Shown here in pieces: positions 9,433-18,717 of a stretch of DNA of 64,000 bases. The stretch is taken from contig NZ_CP031716.1 of NCBI RefSeq assembly GCF_001696605.3, positions 310,001 to 374,000 on the forward strand, given 5' to 3'. Made by a program: the position numbers and the translations under genes. The stretch's first letter is position 1. Each line of letters opens with the position of its first letter. The notes below the pieces were generated by a model. It was not told the origin of the DNA, searched no databases, and saw nothing but the letters and a program-made list of their open reading frames with translations. This DNA is from Acinetobacter wuhouensis. Its GTDB lineage: Bacteria > Pseudomonadota > Gammaproteobacteria > Pseudomonadales > Moraxellaceae.

Positions 9433-9466
9433 GTATAGTGAGCTACGGTTTACTGTACGATAATAG

Positions 9467-9486
9467 GGGCGATTACGCCCTTTTTT
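9467..9486 (+). terminator. Strong intrinsic terminator before rimP
   Basis: GGGCG, loop ATTA, CGCCC, then six T. It ends the tRNA transcript ahead of the rimP promoter. Confidence 0.8.
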
Positions 9487-9514
9487 ATTGGCTATCGTGT
9501 GGTGTGTACATCAA

Positions 9515-9543
9515 TTGGTCAAAAAGACATGCTTCACTATAGT
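9515..9543 (+). promoter_or_regulatory. Probable rimP-nusA-infB promoter
   Basis: TTGGTC (9515-9520), 17-base spacer, TATAGT (9538-9543), placed just after a strong terminator and 69 bases before the rimP start. Confidence 0.6.
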
Positions 9544-9612
9544 AAAGTTTGGTTAGTCCAAAAAATTGGTTAGTCCGATGAGCGATTGAATCGCACAAAT
9601 TGACGAGAGTAA

Positions 9613-10137
9613 ATGAAGCTATCAAATAAAACTCAGGCACTTCAAGATCTAATCACTCCTGCAGTGCAAGCTTGTGATGTTGACCTTTGGGGAATTGAAT
9701 TTATCCCTCAAGGTAAACGTTCTTTATTGCGTATTTATATCGATAAAGAAGTTTCTGAAAATGCTGAACCTGTTCTAAATGAAGAGGGTGAAGTAGAGTT
9801 AGGCCGTGGTATCGGTGTACAAGATTGTGTACGTGTAACACAGCAAGTGGGTGCGATTTTGGATGTTCATGATCCAATTTCAGGTGAATATGCCTTAGAA
9901 GTATCATCACCAGGTTGGGATCGTCCATTTTTCCAATTGGCACAGCTACAAGCTTATATTGGTCAACAAGTTGCTTTGCGTTTAATCGCAGCGGTGGAAA
10001 ATCGTCGTAAGTTTCAAGCGAAATTGGTTGCTGTTGATTTAGAAAATGAATTCATTCAAGTGGAAGTTGAAAAACAACAGGTACTTGAAATTGATGCAAA
10101 CAATATTGATAAAGCGAATCTGATCTATCAAGATTAA
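9613..10137 (+). CDS. rimP: Ribosome maturation factor RimP
   Basis: Needed for maturation of the 30S subunit. The 174-residue product has the N-terminal RimP domain, with [20 protein letters not shown] near residue 25, and the SPGWDRP motif near residue 98, both family hallmarks. The C-terminal SH3-like domain follows. The ATG has GAGAG upstream. It is the first gene of rimP-nusA-infB-rbfA, with a probable promoter at 9515-9543. Confidence 0.95.
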   Translation: MKLSNKTQALQDLITPAVQACDVDLWGIEFIPQGKRSLLRIYIDKEVSENAEPVLNEEGEVELGRGIGVQDCVRVTQQVGAILDVHDPISGEYALEVSSPGWDRPFFQLAQLQAYIGQQVALRLIAAVENRRKFQAKLVAVDLENEFIQVEVEKQQVLEIDANNIDKANLIYQD

Positions 10138-10171
10138 TCCAGAAATAGAAATCTGAACAAATAGGTGACCT

Positions 10172-11656
10172 ATGGCACGCGAGATTCTCACCGTCGTTGA
10201 AACGGTTAGTAATGAGAAAGGTGTAAGTCGCGAAGCAATTTTTGAAGCGCTTGAACAAGCTTTAGTTGCAGCGACTAAAAAGAAATTCTACGAAGGAACG
10301 AATTCGGAAGAAGCGCGTCTACGTGTGGAGATTGATCGTAAAACTGGTGACTATAGTACTTTCCGTCAATGGGAAGTGGTTGCTGATGAAGATCATGAAA
10401 TGCCTGCATGTCAAGATGCTATTTCTGATGTTGATCCTGCGCAGTGGTCAATTGGTGATATTCGTGAATTGGAAGTGCCATCAATCGATTTCGGTCGTAT
10501 TGCTGCTCAAATCGCGAAACAAGTGATTGTGCAAAAAATTCGTGAAGCTGAACGTGCGTTGGTTGCAGATGCTTATGAATCTAAAGTGGGTGAGCTGATC
10601 TACGGTGAAGTGAAAAAACAAACCAAAGATGGCTTTATCATCGACTTAGGTGACAATGCAGAAGCATATTTAGCGCGTGAAGAAATGATTCCTAAGGAAA
10701 TTCTTCGCCCTAAACAACGTATGAACGCAATTCTTTTCAATGTGAACCGTGAAGGTCGTGGCGCGCAATTATTATTGTCTCGTGCTAAACCTGAAATGTT
10801 AATCGCATTGATGAAAAAAGAAATTCCAGAAATTTCTGAAGAAATCATTGAAATTAAAGCAGCAGCACGTCAACCAGGCGTTCGTGCAAAAATTGCTGTG
10901 AAAACCAATGACCATCGTATTGACCCAGTAGGTGCTTGTATTGGTATGCGTGGTACACGTATCCAAGCAGTACAATCTGAGTTGAATGGTGAACGTATTG
11001 ATGTGGTTGTATGGTCTGATGATCCTGCTCAATATATCGCTAGTGCTTTAGAGCCAGCGGATGTATCGGGTATTGTGATCGATGAAGAAGAGCGTACTGC
11101 AGACATTATTTTTGCGACCAGTGATCAACTCGCGCGTGCGATTGGTTCTCAAGGACAAAACGTTCGTTTAGCTTCAGAGTTAACTGGCTATAAACTCAAT
11201 ATGATGCTTGAAGATGAGTATCGTGCTCGTCAACAAAATGAAGCTCAACAATATTTAGACATGTTTGTAACACGTCTTGATATTGAAGAAGATCTTGCAA
11301 TGGCTTTAGTAGAAATGGGCTTTACTTCACTTGAAGAGATTGCTTATGTGCCTGCAGAAACTTTCGATGAAATCGAATTGGATGCGGATACAGTTGAATT
11401 GCTACAAAGTCGTGCAAAAGAAGCCGCTTTGGCAGATGCATTGAAACAACAAGAAGATATTCAGGATCCAAGTCCAGAGCTTCTTGAGATGGAAGGTATG
11501 ACTTCTGAAATTGCGCATGCTTTAGCTGCTCGTGGTGTTGTAACAATCGATGACTTGGCTGACCAAGCAACTGACGATATTTCAGATATCGATGGTTTAG
11601 GTGCTGAAAAAGCAGGTCAATTGATTATGAAAGCACGTGAATCATGGTTTAACTAG
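10172..11656 (+). CDS. nusA: Transcription termination/antitermination factor NusA
   Basis: RNA-polymerase-binding factor controlling pausing, termination and antitermination. The 494-residue product has the N-terminal polymerase-binding domain (1-125), an S1 domain (about 135-200, KDGFIIDLGDNAEAYL), and two KH domains with the GACIGMRGTRI loop near residue 250 and GSQGQNVRLA near 328. Two C-terminal helix-hairpin repeats follow, with acidic stretches as in E. coli; these usually bind the polymerase alpha CTD and lambda N. AGGTGAC precedes the ATG. Only ten bases separate it from infB. Confidence 0.97.
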   Translation: MAREILTVVETVSNEKGVSREAIFEALEQALVAATKKKFYEGTNSEEARLRVEIDRKTGDYSTFRQWEVVADEDHEMPACQDAISDVDPAQWSIGDIRELEVPSIDFGRIAAQIAKQVIVQKIREAERALVADAYESKVGELIYGEVKKQTKDGFIIDLGDNAEAYLAREEMIPKEILRPKQRMNAILFNVNREGRGAQLLLSRAKPEMLIALMKKEIPEISEEIIEIKAAARQPGVRAKIAVKTNDHRIDPVGACIGMRGTRIQAVQSELNGERIDVVVWSDDPAQYIASALEPADVSGIVIDEEERTADIIFATSDQLARAIGSQGQNVRLASELTGYKLNMMLEDEYRARQQNEAQQYLDMFVTRLDIEEDLAMALVEMGFTSLEEIAYVPAETFDEIELDADTVELLQSRAKEAALADALKQQEDIQDPSPELLEMEGMTSEIAHALAARGVVTIDDLADQATDDISDIDGLGAEKAGQLIMKARESWFN

Positions 11657-11666
11657 GAGTGCATAA

Positions 11667-14228
11667 ATGACGGATAAGTCAACGCAAGATGCAGGACAAT
11701 CAGGACAAATTACGTTAAAGCGTAAAACGACCAGCACTGCAAAAGTTGCTAGTACTTCAGGTAAATCTAAAACGATTAATGTTGAAGTGCGTAAGAAACA
11801 TACTTTTACCAAGCCGGATCCTGAACAAATTAAAGCTGAAGCTTTAGCGAAGGCTCAGGCTGATGCACAGGAAAAAGTGGCTCCAAAAGCACAGGAAGAA
11901 ACTGCTGTTCAAGAAGTTGAAAAAACTGAGAGTTCAGCAAAAGCGAATTTGGAAAAAATGCGCGCTGCTGCAAAACAGCAAACCGCTGCAAAAGAAACAC
12001 CGAAAGCTGCGGTCGTGGTTAAACGTAAATCTACGAACAAACCAATTACTAAAGCAACAGTGAAAACAATTGAAACGCCTGAGCAAAAACGTGCACGTGA
12101 AGCTCAAGCAGCGCAATTGAAAGCGACGGAAGAAGCAGCACGTAAAAAGTCAGCAGAAGAAGCACAACAACGTACACTTGAGCAAATGCGTCAAATGGCG
12201 TCGAAGTATTCAGCTGATGATAATGCACCAACAATTCGTGTTGTGGATGATTCTCCTTTGGCTGCTGGTCTTGTAGGTCAGGCTTATGAAGACTCATTTG
12301 CGAAAGAAGACCGTGAGATTAAGCGTGGTACAAACACGAATAATCCACGTGGTCAAAAGAAAGGTGGACGTCGTGGTCAAGAAGAGCAATCTTTCAGCCA
12401 TAACCCACACAAACGCGGTTTGAAAACAAGTCAAGCAAACAAGCATGGCTTTGAAAAACCAGTTAAAAAACAAGTTTATGATGTTGAAATTGGTACAACG
12501 ATTGTGGTTGCTGACTTAGCTGCGAAAATGGCAGTTAAAGTTCGCGAAGTGATTAAATCACTCATGAAAATGGGTGAATTGGTTACACAAAACCAAGCGA
12601 TTGACCAAGAAATTGCAGCATTGATCGTAGAAGAAATGGGACACAATCCAGTTCTCGTTTCTGATACACAAGCGGAAGATAACTTACTTGAAGCAGCTGA
12701 AGAAGCGCGTGGTGTTCAAACTACTCGACCTCCAGTCGTTACAATCATGGGTCACGTTGACCATGGTAAAACTTCGCTTCTTGACCGTATTCGTCGTGCG
12801 AAAGTGGCACAAGGCGAAGCGGGCGGTATCACTCAGCATATTGGTGCTTATCACGTTAAAACTGAGAAAGGCATTATTACTTTCTTAGATACACCTGGAC
12901 ATGCTGCATTTACTGCAATGCGTTCACGTGGTGCGAAAGCGACTGATATCGTGGTGCTTGTTGTGGCTGCGGATGATGGTGTAATGCCACAAACTGCGGA
13001 AGCAATTGACCATGCACGTGCTGCAGGTACACCAATCATTGTTGCAATCAACAAGATGGATAAAGAATCTGCTGATCCAGATCGCGTATTGAACGAATTG
13101 ACAACGAAAGAAATCGTCCCTGAACAATGGGGTGGTGATGTTCCTGTTGCAATGGTTTCAGCACATACTGGTGCCGGTATCGATGATTTACTTGACTTAA
13201 TTTCAATTCAAGCTGAATTGTTAGAGTTGAAAGCATCTGAAGAAGGTGCTGCGCAAGGTGTTGTTATTGAAGCGCGTGTAGATAAAGGTCGCGGTGCGGT
13301 AACATCTATTCTTGTACAAAATGGTACATTGAATGTCGGTGACTTGGTACTTGCTGGTGCATCTTATGGTCGTGTTCGTGCGATGACAGATGAAAATGGT
13401 CAACGTATCAAATCTGCAGGTCCTTCGATTCCAGTTGAAATCTTGGGTCTTCCAGAAGCGCCTATGGCGGGTGATGAAGTTCTTGTGGTTGATGATGAGA
13501 AGAAAGCACGTGAAGTTGCTGAAGCTCGTCTAGATCGTGAACGTCAACGTCGTCTTGAACGTCAATCTGCAATGCGTCTTGAAAACTTGATGGCTTCAAT
13601 GGGCAAAAAAGATGTGCCGATTGTCAATGTGGTCTTGAAAACAGATGTACGTGGTACTCTAGAAGCATTGATCGTTGCGCTTTCTGAATTATCTACTGAC
13701 GAAGTTAAAGTTCGTGTGATTAGTTCAGGTGTAGGTGCGATCACTGAGTCTGATGTGATTCTTGCTGAATCTTCAGAAGCGTTCTTGCTCGGCTTTAACG
13801 TACGTGCGGACAATACTGCACGTCAAAAAGCAGATGCAGACGACATCGATATTCGTTACTACAGCGTAATCTATCAATTGATTGATGACGTAAAAGATGC
13901 AATGAGCGGTAAGTTGGCTCCTGAACATCGCGAAACGATTCTGGGTGTTGCTGAAGTACGTGAAGTGTTCCACTCGAGTAAATTTGGTGCTGCTGCAGGT
14001 TGTATGGTACTTGAAGGTATGTTGCATCGTAACAAACCAATTCGTGTACTTCGTGATGATGTGGTGGTATTCCAAGGTGAACTTGAATCTCTTCGTCGCT
14101 ATAAAGAAGTGGTTGAAGAAGTTCGTGCGGGCATGGAGTGTGGTCTTGCTGTTAAAGGCTATAAAGACATCAAAGCACAAGATAAGATCGAAGTGTATGA
14201 TGTTCAGTTGATCAAACGGAGTCTTTAA
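11667..14228 (+). CDS. infB: Translation initiation factor IF-2
   Basis: GTPase that brings fMet-tRNA to the 30S subunit; the three initiator tRNA genes lie just upstream. The 853-residue product begins with a long charged Ala/Lys/Glu-rich N-terminal region (about 1-270) and an IF2-N module. The G domain follows, with G1 [12 protein letters not shown] near residue 361, G3 DTPGHAAF, and G4 NKMD, then domains II-IV. Bacterial IF-2 often has internal starts giving shorter forms; I saw no clear internal binding site. It overlaps rbfA by one base (TAATG), indicating coupling. Confidence 0.97.
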   Translation: MTDKSTQDAGQSGQITLKRKTTSTAKVASTSGKSKTINVEVRKKHTFTKPDPEQIKAEALAKAQADAQEKVAPKAQEETAVQEVEKTESSAKANLEKMRAAAKQQTAAKETPKAAVVVKRKSTNKPITKATVKTIETPEQKRAREAQAAQLKATEEAARKKSAEEAQQRTLEQMRQMASKYSADDNAPTIRVVDDSPLAAGLVGQAYEDSFAKEDREIKRGTNTNNPRGQKKGGRRGQEEQSFSHNPHKRGLKTSQANKHGFEKPVKKQVYDVEIGTTIVVADLAAKMAVKVREVIKSLMKMGELVTQNQAIDQEIAALIVEEMGHNPVLVSDTQAEDNLLEAAEEARGVQTTRPPVVTIMGHVDHGKTSLLDRIRRAKVAQGEAGGITQHIGAYHVKTEKGIITFLDTPGHAAFTAMRSRGAKATDIVVLVVAADDGVMPQTAEAIDHARAAGTPIIVAINKMDKESADPDRVLNELTTKEIVPEQWGGDVPVAMVSAHTGAGIDDLLDLISIQAELLELKASEEGAAQGVVIEARVDKGRGAVTSILVQNGTLNVGDLVLAGASYGRVRAMTDENGQRIKSAGPSIPVEILGLPEAPMAGDEVLVVDDEKKAREVAEARLDRERQRRLERQSAMRLENLMASMGKKDVPIVNVVLKTDVRGTLEALIVALSELSTDEVKVRVISSGVGAITESDVILAESSEAFLLGFNVRADNTARQKADADDIDIRYYSVIYQLIDDVKDAMSGKLAPEHRETILGVAEVREVFHSSKFGAAAGCMVLEGMLHRNKPIRVLRDDVVVFQGELESLRRYKEVVEEVRAGMECGLAVKGYKDIKAQDKIEVYDVQLIKRSL

Positions 14229-14632
14229 TGGCGGGTAGTCAACGTCTTAAGCGTATGGCAGATACAGTTCAGAGAGAGCTCTCTGAACTGATTCGTCAGG
14301 AGCTGAAAGATCCACGCTTAGGTGGTCTCGTGACCATCTCTGCGGTAAAAGTAAGCCCAGACTTAGGTTATGCAGAAGTTTACGTGACTGTAATGGGGCG
14401 TGAACTGGGTGATGAACAAAGTGAAGCTGCGAACAAAGAAACTTTAGATGTATTGAATAAAGCATCTGGTTTCTTGCGTCATGAACTGGGTCGTCGCATT
14501 AAAACACGTGTAACGCCACGTCTGCGCTTCCATTATGACAAAACCAATGCATACGGAAACTACATGTTTGGTTTGATTGCAGAAGCTGTGAAGGACTTAC
14601 CTCCTTCAGAAGACAAAAAAGATGATGAATAA
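14228..14632 (+). CDS. rbfA: 30S ribosome-binding factor RbfA
   Basis: Single KH-like domain protein that binds the 5' helix of 16S rRNA during late 30S maturation, with cold-shock relevance. The 134-residue product shows QRLKRMADTVQRELSELI at the start, KDPRLGG near residue 27 and RLRFHYDKT near 97, as in other RbfA proteins. The C-terminal tail is acidic. Start overlaps the infB stop. A strong terminator follows at 14650-14672, so truB, which often comes next, is not in this operon; it lies at 56005. Confidence 0.96.
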   Translation: MAGSQRLKRMADTVQRELSELIRQELKDPRLGGLVTISAVKVSPDLGYAEVYVTVMGRELGDEQSEAANKETLDVLNKASGFLRHELGRRIKTRVTPRLRFHYDKTNAYGNYMFGLIAEAVKDLPPSEDKKDDE

Positions 14633-14649
14633 ATCATCATTTTGATGAG

Positions 14650-14672
14650 AGCCACCTTAGGGTGGCTTTTTT
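14650..14672 (+). terminator. Terminator of the rimP-nusA-infB-rbfA operon
   Basis: AGCCACC, loop TTAG, GGTGGCT, then a run of six T. A perfect seven-base stem. Confidence 0.85.
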
Positions 14673-14717
14673 GTGGCTGAAATATATAATGAGCACATTG
14701 AATAATAATGAATCAAA

Positions 14718-15539
14718 ATGATGACAATAAAAAATATCTTATTTTTAAGCCTAGCTTATGCGGTTTCAAACTCAGCCGTTGCATGTATTAATAGTTATGC
14801 TTTTGAGATGGGGGCAGGTGCTATTACTCAAGAATATGCAGAAGAAAAGCTTGAGGAAACTAAAGCTAAAATAAAAACAGTCGAAGAATTAAATGATTAT
14901 GGTGTATTACTCATTTTTGCCCATCGCTATAACGATGCGATTAAAATATTTAAAAAACTTGAAAAACAACATCCCAATTTAGCCAAGACTGCGGCAAATT
15001 TAGGTACAGCCTACGAACTTTCAGGTGATTTAGAAAAAGCGAAATATTGGATTGCACAAGGTATGCAACGTGATGCCAATATTCACCAAGGCAGTGAATG
15101 GATGCATTTAAAAATATTGGATGCACAAATCCAGCAGAAAAAAGATTCAAAATGGATTCAAACCCATGATGTATTAGGTTTAGATTTTGGTACTTCAACT
15201 GTACCTAAGGCAAAAGTGCAAGAAATTGTATTTCAAAATAAGCATTATGATTTAGACAAAATATTGCTAGACAGTGAGATACAAATGGATCAGCGGCTAA
15301 GGTTTGTCAAGCATGATCCAATCAGTGCACAGATTATTTTTAATATGGCAAATATCGAACTTACAAAATACAATACAGATAATTATACCGTTGATATTCT
15401 TTATGATCGGGCTAAAGACTTAGGTTATAGCAATCCACAATTATTGGAAAAGCGTAAAGACTATTTCCTACATTCTAAGTGGTTTCAATTCAAAGCATTT
15501 GTATTTCAATTATGGCAACATTTAAAAAAAATATTTTGA
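14718..15539 (+). CDS. Exported TPR-repeat protein of unknown function
   Basis: A 273-residue protein with a likely signal peptide (about residues 1-22; hydrophobic ILFLSLAYAV core and a possible A-V-A-C cleavage site, which could also be a poor lipobox). Residues about 50-125 form TPR-like helix pairs (LIFAHRYNDAIKIFKKLEKQHP; AANLGTAYELSGDLEKAKYW). The C-terminal third is charged and ends in a Trp/Phe-rich helix. Two adjacent ATGs (14718, 14721) lack a clear ribosome binding site, suggesting low expression. It stands alone between two operons. Function unknown; a periplasmic scaffold role is only a guess. Confidence 0.65.
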   Translation: MMTIKNILFLSLAYAVSNSAVACINSYAFEMGAGAITQEYAEEKLEETKAKIKTVEELNDYGVLLIFAHRYNDAIKIFKKLEKQHPNLAKTAANLGTAYELSGDLEKAKYWIAQGMQRDANIHQGSEWMHLKILDAQIQQKKDSKWIQTHDVLGLDFGTSTVPKAKVQEIVFQNKHYDLDKILLDSEIQMDQRLRFVKHDPISAQIIFNMANIELTKYNTDNYTVDILYDRAKDLGYSNPQLLEKRKDYFLHSKWFQFKAFVFQLWQHLKKIF

Positions 15540-15633
15540 TTAAAGAATAGCAAAAATACACAAAACTTGTGCAAATTGTGTTTAGAATGCAAATATATAT
15601 GAACAAATACAACGAAATATCTTTGAGGGAAAT

Positions 15634-16227
15634 ATGATGAATGCAATGAAAAAAGGCTTATTGGCACTTACTTTAGCAAGTACTTTGGCATTTTCAGGTT
15701 GTGGCTATAATACCTTGCAGGCTAAAGATGAATCAGTAACTGCTGCTTGGTCAGAAGTTGAAAACCAATACCAACGTCGTGCGGACTTAGTGCCTAACCT
15801 TGTGAATGTGGTGAAAGGTTATGCGACACATGAAGAAAAAGTACTGACTGAAGTCACTCAAGCACGTGCCAATGTTGCAGGCTTGAAAGTCGATAAAGAA
15901 GTGTTAAACGATCCTGAATTATTCAAAAAATACCAAGAAGCACAATCGCAAATGACAGGTGCGTTATCACGTTTATTGGCAGTGACTGAAAATTATCCAG
16001 ATCTAAAAGCCAATGAGCAATTTCGTGACTTACAAGTGCAACTTGAAGGTACAGAAAACCGTATCAGTACTGCACGTACTCGTTATGTGACCACTGTTCA
16101 AGATTACAATACTTATGTACGTCAATTCCCTCAAGCGATGACCGCTAAAGTGATTGGTATGAAAACCAAGCCAAACTTTAGTGCGGAAGCGGGTGCTTCT
16201 AAAGCGCCAACAGTGAATTTTAACTAA
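15634..16227 (+). CDS. lemA: LemA-family lipoprotein
   Basis: A 197-residue protein with a lipoprotein signal: a hydrophobic stretch ends in LAFSGC, with the lipidated Cys at position 23. The mature part is the LemA four-helix domain, with the signature AWSEVENQYQRRADLVPNLV and repeated coiled helices. LemA proteins are membrane-anchored and of unclear biochemical role. They are often encoded with TPM-domain proteins, exactly as here (next two genes). TTGAGGGAAAT precedes the ATG pair. Gene name by family only. Confidence 0.88.
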   Translation: MMNAMKKGLLALTLASTLAFSGCGYNTLQAKDESVTAAWSEVENQYQRRADLVPNLVNVVKGYATHEEKVLTEVTQARANVAGLKVDKEVLNDPELFKKYQEAQSQMTGALSRLLAVTENYPDLKANEQFRDLQVQLEGTENRISTARTRYVTTVQDYNTYVRQFPQAMTAKVIGMKTKPNFSAEAGASKAPTVNFN

Positions 16228-16320
16228 TTTCTAAATACCTCACTCACCATCTTATTTGACGTGAATCGAAAGGGGTATTGATCTGGTTAATGAATACATT
16301 GCGTGAATAGAGGTGGTTTG

Positions 16321-17451
16321 ATGATTGAATGGTTACAAGCATCACGAATTAAAAAAATCAGTATAGGTATCTTTATACTGTTCGGGTTGATGCTGTCTGT
16401 TCAATCAACCGTATGGGCTGAAACTGCAACAGCAACGGATGAACAAGAGGCGCAAGAAGCTGTAGTTTTGGGTAAAATTGTGCCCAATGCGAATGTTCCA
16501 AATGTGATTGGTACAAATGCATCCGCGATCAATGGGCAACAAGCCACAAATGTCACAACGAGAACTCAATCACAAGCACCGACTGATGCGACTCAAAATT
16601 CAATCGCTGTTGCCAATGATATGGCAGAAGGGCAGTTATCACGTGATATTCCAAGCTTAAATCAACCAGTTATTGACCAAGCAAATGTTTTAACTGCTGC
16701 GGAAAAGCAAAATCTTGAACAACAAATTCAGGATATTTACCGTCAGGGCAAGGCACAAATTGGTGTGATTATTGTTCCGACAACAGGCAATGAAGGCATT
16801 TTTGATTTTGCTATGCGTGTGGCGGAACAATGGAAATTGGGTTCAGCAAAACAAGACAATGGTTTATTGATTGCAGTTGCGGTGAATGATCATAAATTGC
16901 ATATCGCTACAGGATACGGTTTGGAAGGTGTGCTTCCAGATATTATGGTCAATCGTATTATCCGTAATCAAATCACACCAGCATTTAAACAAAACCAATT
17001 TGGTCAAGGGATCCAAGCTGGTGTTGATGAAATTGAGCGTATCTTGGATATGGATCCTGAAACAGCAGCCAAAGCTGCGGATGAACTCAAGGATCGTCAA
17101 GATCAAGCGATAAAAGCACAGGAAGCCAAAGATCGAACACTCACTACCACGATGATTATTTTGATTATTGGTGTATTTGCATCGTTTATTGTGGGGAATC
17201 GTTTGAGTGCATCTGTGGCAGGAGTAACTGCTGCTGCGGCAGGTATGATTTATGGCTCAGGCATCGTGATGAGTTTAGTGCTTGGTTTTGGTGTGTTCTT
17301 TTTATTGATCACTTCAATCGCGCAGTTGCTGTTCCAAATGTTCGTTTCTGGTGGTGGACGTGGCGGCGGTGGTGGAGGCTTCGGTGGGGGCGGAGGCTAC
17401 AGCGGTGGCGGAGGTGGTTTTGGCGGAGGGGGAGCATCAGGTTCATGGTAA
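16321..17451 (+). CDS. TPM-domain membrane protein with Gly-rich tail (YgcG-like)
   Basis: A 376-residue protein. It has an N-terminal signal or anchor (residues about 12-35), then a low-complexity Ala/Gln/Thr segment. The TPM domain follows at about 115-235, starting with QPVIDQANVLTAAEKQNLEQQI. Two membrane helices lie near 275-340, and the C-terminus is almost pure Gly/Phe/Ser (GGGGGFGGGG type). TPM domains occur in proteins of photosystem repair and acid-phosphatase-like folds; the bacterial function is unsettled. A GTG at 16303 could add six residues, but AGAGGTGG sits right before ATG 16321. It overlaps the next TPM gene by seven bases. Confidence 0.85.
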   Translation: MIEWLQASRIKKISIGIFILFGLMLSVQSTVWAETATATDEQEAQEAVVLGKIVPNANVPNVIGTNASAINGQQATNVTTRTQSQAPTDATQNSIAVANDMAEGQLSRDIPSLNQPVIDQANVLTAAEKQNLEQQIQDIYRQGKAQIGVIIVPTTGNEGIFDFAMRVAEQWKLGSAKQDNGLLIAVAVNDHKLHIATGYGLEGVLPDIMVNRIIRNQITPAFKQNQFGQGIQAGVDEIERILDMDPETAAKAADELKDRQDQAIKAQEAKDRTLTTTMIILIIGVFASFIVGNRLSASVAGVTAAAAGMIYGSGIVMSLVLGFGVFFLLITSIAQLLFQMFVSGGGRGGGGGGFGGGGGYSGGGGGFGGGGASGSW

Positions 17452-18005
17452 TTAAAAATGATACAACGGAAATTGTAACGCAACCGAAGTTGCAAGAATC
17501 AGTTGAACCGAGTTTTAGACGTTGGCTCAAGCACTTTTTTTATATGCCTGCATCTAAACGGTATTTTTCTAAACAAGATCAAATGGTCATCGCCCAAGCT
17601 GTTCAGCAGGCTGAAGATGGTCATGTCGGTGAAATTCAAGTGGTGATAGAGGGGCATATCCCAAGCCATCAAGCTTATTACCAATGTACTCGTTTAAGAG
17701 CGCAACAGCTTTTTGCGGAGTTGGGTGTATGGGATACCGAGTTTAATAGTGGTGTTTTGCTGTATTTGAATTTGTGTGAGCAAACTGTAGAAATCGTGGT
17801 GGATCGGGGGATCAATCTAAAGACGTCTACTGAAGTATGGCAACGGATCTGTGATCAAATCGTGGCTGAGCTGAAAAACAGACAGTATCGTTCTGCTGTA
17901 GTTAATGGTGTAGCAGAAATAGGTAAAGTATTGAATTTGTTTTACAATGATAAAAAACCTGATATGATGAACGAGTTGTCAAATCAGCCTATTATTTTGA
18001 ATTAG
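17445..18005 (+). CDS. Second TPM-domain protein
   Basis: A 186-residue protein without signal peptide. Residues about 45-160 match the shorter cytosolic TPM form, with VIAQAVQQAEDGHVGEIQVVIEG, a stretch typical of the domain, and SGVLLYLNLCEQTVEIVVDRGI. Its start codon lies inside the end of the previous gene (17445 against stop 17449-17451), so translation is coupled. lemA, the Gly-rich TPM protein and this gene form a three-gene unit found in many proteobacteria. The terminator at 18032-18060 ends it. Molecular role unknown. Confidence 0.82.
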   Translation: MVIKNDTTEIVTQPKLQESVEPSFRRWLKHFFYMPASKRYFSKQDQMVIAQAVQQAEDGHVGEIQVVIEGHIPSHQAYYQCTRLRAQQLFAELGVWDTEFNSGVLLYLNLCEQTVEIVVDRGINLKTSTEVWQRICDQIVAELKNRQYRSAVVNGVAEIGKVLNLFYNDKKPDMMNELSNQPIILN

Positions 18006-18031
18006 CACAGAAAAGCCTGAATTTTTTCTTT

Positions 18032-18060
18032 AAAAAAGTGACCATAAGTGTCACTTTTTT
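18032..18060 (+). terminator. Terminator after the lemA/TPM operon
   Basis: AAAAAAGTGAC pairs with GTCACTTTTTT across a seven-base loop; a perfect stem ending in T-run. Confidence 0.85.
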
Positions 18061-18099
18061 ACGTTAAATTACATGTTGAAAAATAACGATAAAAAAAGC

Positions 18100-18127
18100 T
18101 TGTAAAGAATTACATTCACACTAAAAT
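18100..18127 (+). promoter_or_regulatory. Possible sigma-70 promoter of pilA
   Basis: TTGTAA (18100-18105), 16-base spacer, TAAAAT (18122-18127), about 100 bases before the pilin start. I looked for the sigma-54 GG-N10-GC pattern that drives pilA in Pseudomonas and did not find a good one in 18061-18225. Confidence 0.4.
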
Positions 18128-18225
18128 CAGAATGTGTTCGAGGGCTGTTGGTTTTTTCCACATAAGACAGACTCATAAAAGCTCTAAAAAGCGATAAAAA
18201 ATTTTTAAAACATTGGAGAAATGTT

Positions 18226-18657
18226 ATGAAATCAGTTCAAAAGGGTTTCACCCTTATCGAATTAATGATCGTTGTTGCGATTATCGGTATTCTTGCTGCA
18301 ATTGCGATTCCTGCTTATCAAGATTATATTGCGCGTTCACAAATGACTGAAGCAATGAATCTTGCTGGTGGTCAAAAAGGTGCTGTTACTGAATATTATT
18401 CGAATAAAGGCACTTTCCCAACCAATAACACGGATGCAGGTGTTGCAGCAGCAGCAAGTATTAAAGGTAAATATGTAGATAATGTTGCAATTAGCGGTGG
18501 TAAAATCACAGCAACATTAAAGAGTTCAGATGTCTCTGAAGGTATTAAAAGTGCAACTCTCGTGCTTAGTCCAACTACTTCAGCTGGTTCAGTTGAGTGG
18601 AAATGTACAGGTTCAACAGCTTCAACAGCAAAATATTATCCAACTGCTTGTCGTTAA
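18226..18657 (+). CDS. pilA: Type IV major pilin PilA
   Basis: A 143-residue prepilin: leader MKSVQKG, PilD cleavage before Phe8, and a mature N-terminal helix [20 protein letters not shown] with Glu5. The C-terminal disulphide loop is formed by Cys127 and Cys142, 14 residues apart, and contains the Ser/Thr-rich stretch TGSTASTAK, a plausible O-glycan site (inference). GGAG precedes the ATG. A perfect terminator follows, but the next gene, a GT-C glycosyltransferase-like protein, starts 60 bases later, matching the pilin-plus-modifier gene pairs known from Pseudomonas and Acinetobacter. Whether this or the pilin at 32744 is the main fibre subunit cannot be proven from sequence; the normal length and separate terminator favour this one. 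Confidence 0.92.
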   Translation: MKSVQKGFTLIELMIVVAIIGILAAIAIPAYQDYIARSQMTEAMNLAGGQKGAVTEYYSNKGTFPTNNTDAGVAAAASIKGKYVDNVAISGGKITATLKSSDVSEGIKSATLVLSPTTSAGSVEWKCTGSTASTAKYYPTACR

Positions 18658-18677
18658 TTAAATTAGAGACAAGATCA

Positions 18678-18705
18678 ATAACGCCCTTTTTAGGGCGTTA
18701 TTTTT
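18678..18705 (+). terminator. Terminator directly after pilA
   Basis: ATAACGCCCT and AGGGCGTTAT form a perfect ten-base stem around a TTTT loop, followed by T-rich DNA. It would make pilA transcripts far more abundant than those of the glycosyltransferase gene downstream. Confidence 0.85.
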
Positions 18706-18717
18706 GAATAAGAATAT

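Noticed and set aside
13773..14180. Antisense frame of 135 codons within infB
   Set aside because: It lies opposite a highly conserved gene, has Cys/Phe/Thr-rich composition typical of shadow frames and no binding site.
18061..18225. Sigma-54 promoter before pilA, as in Pseudomonas
   Set aside because: No GG-N10-GC element with adequate match could be found; a sigma-70-like site is listed instead.
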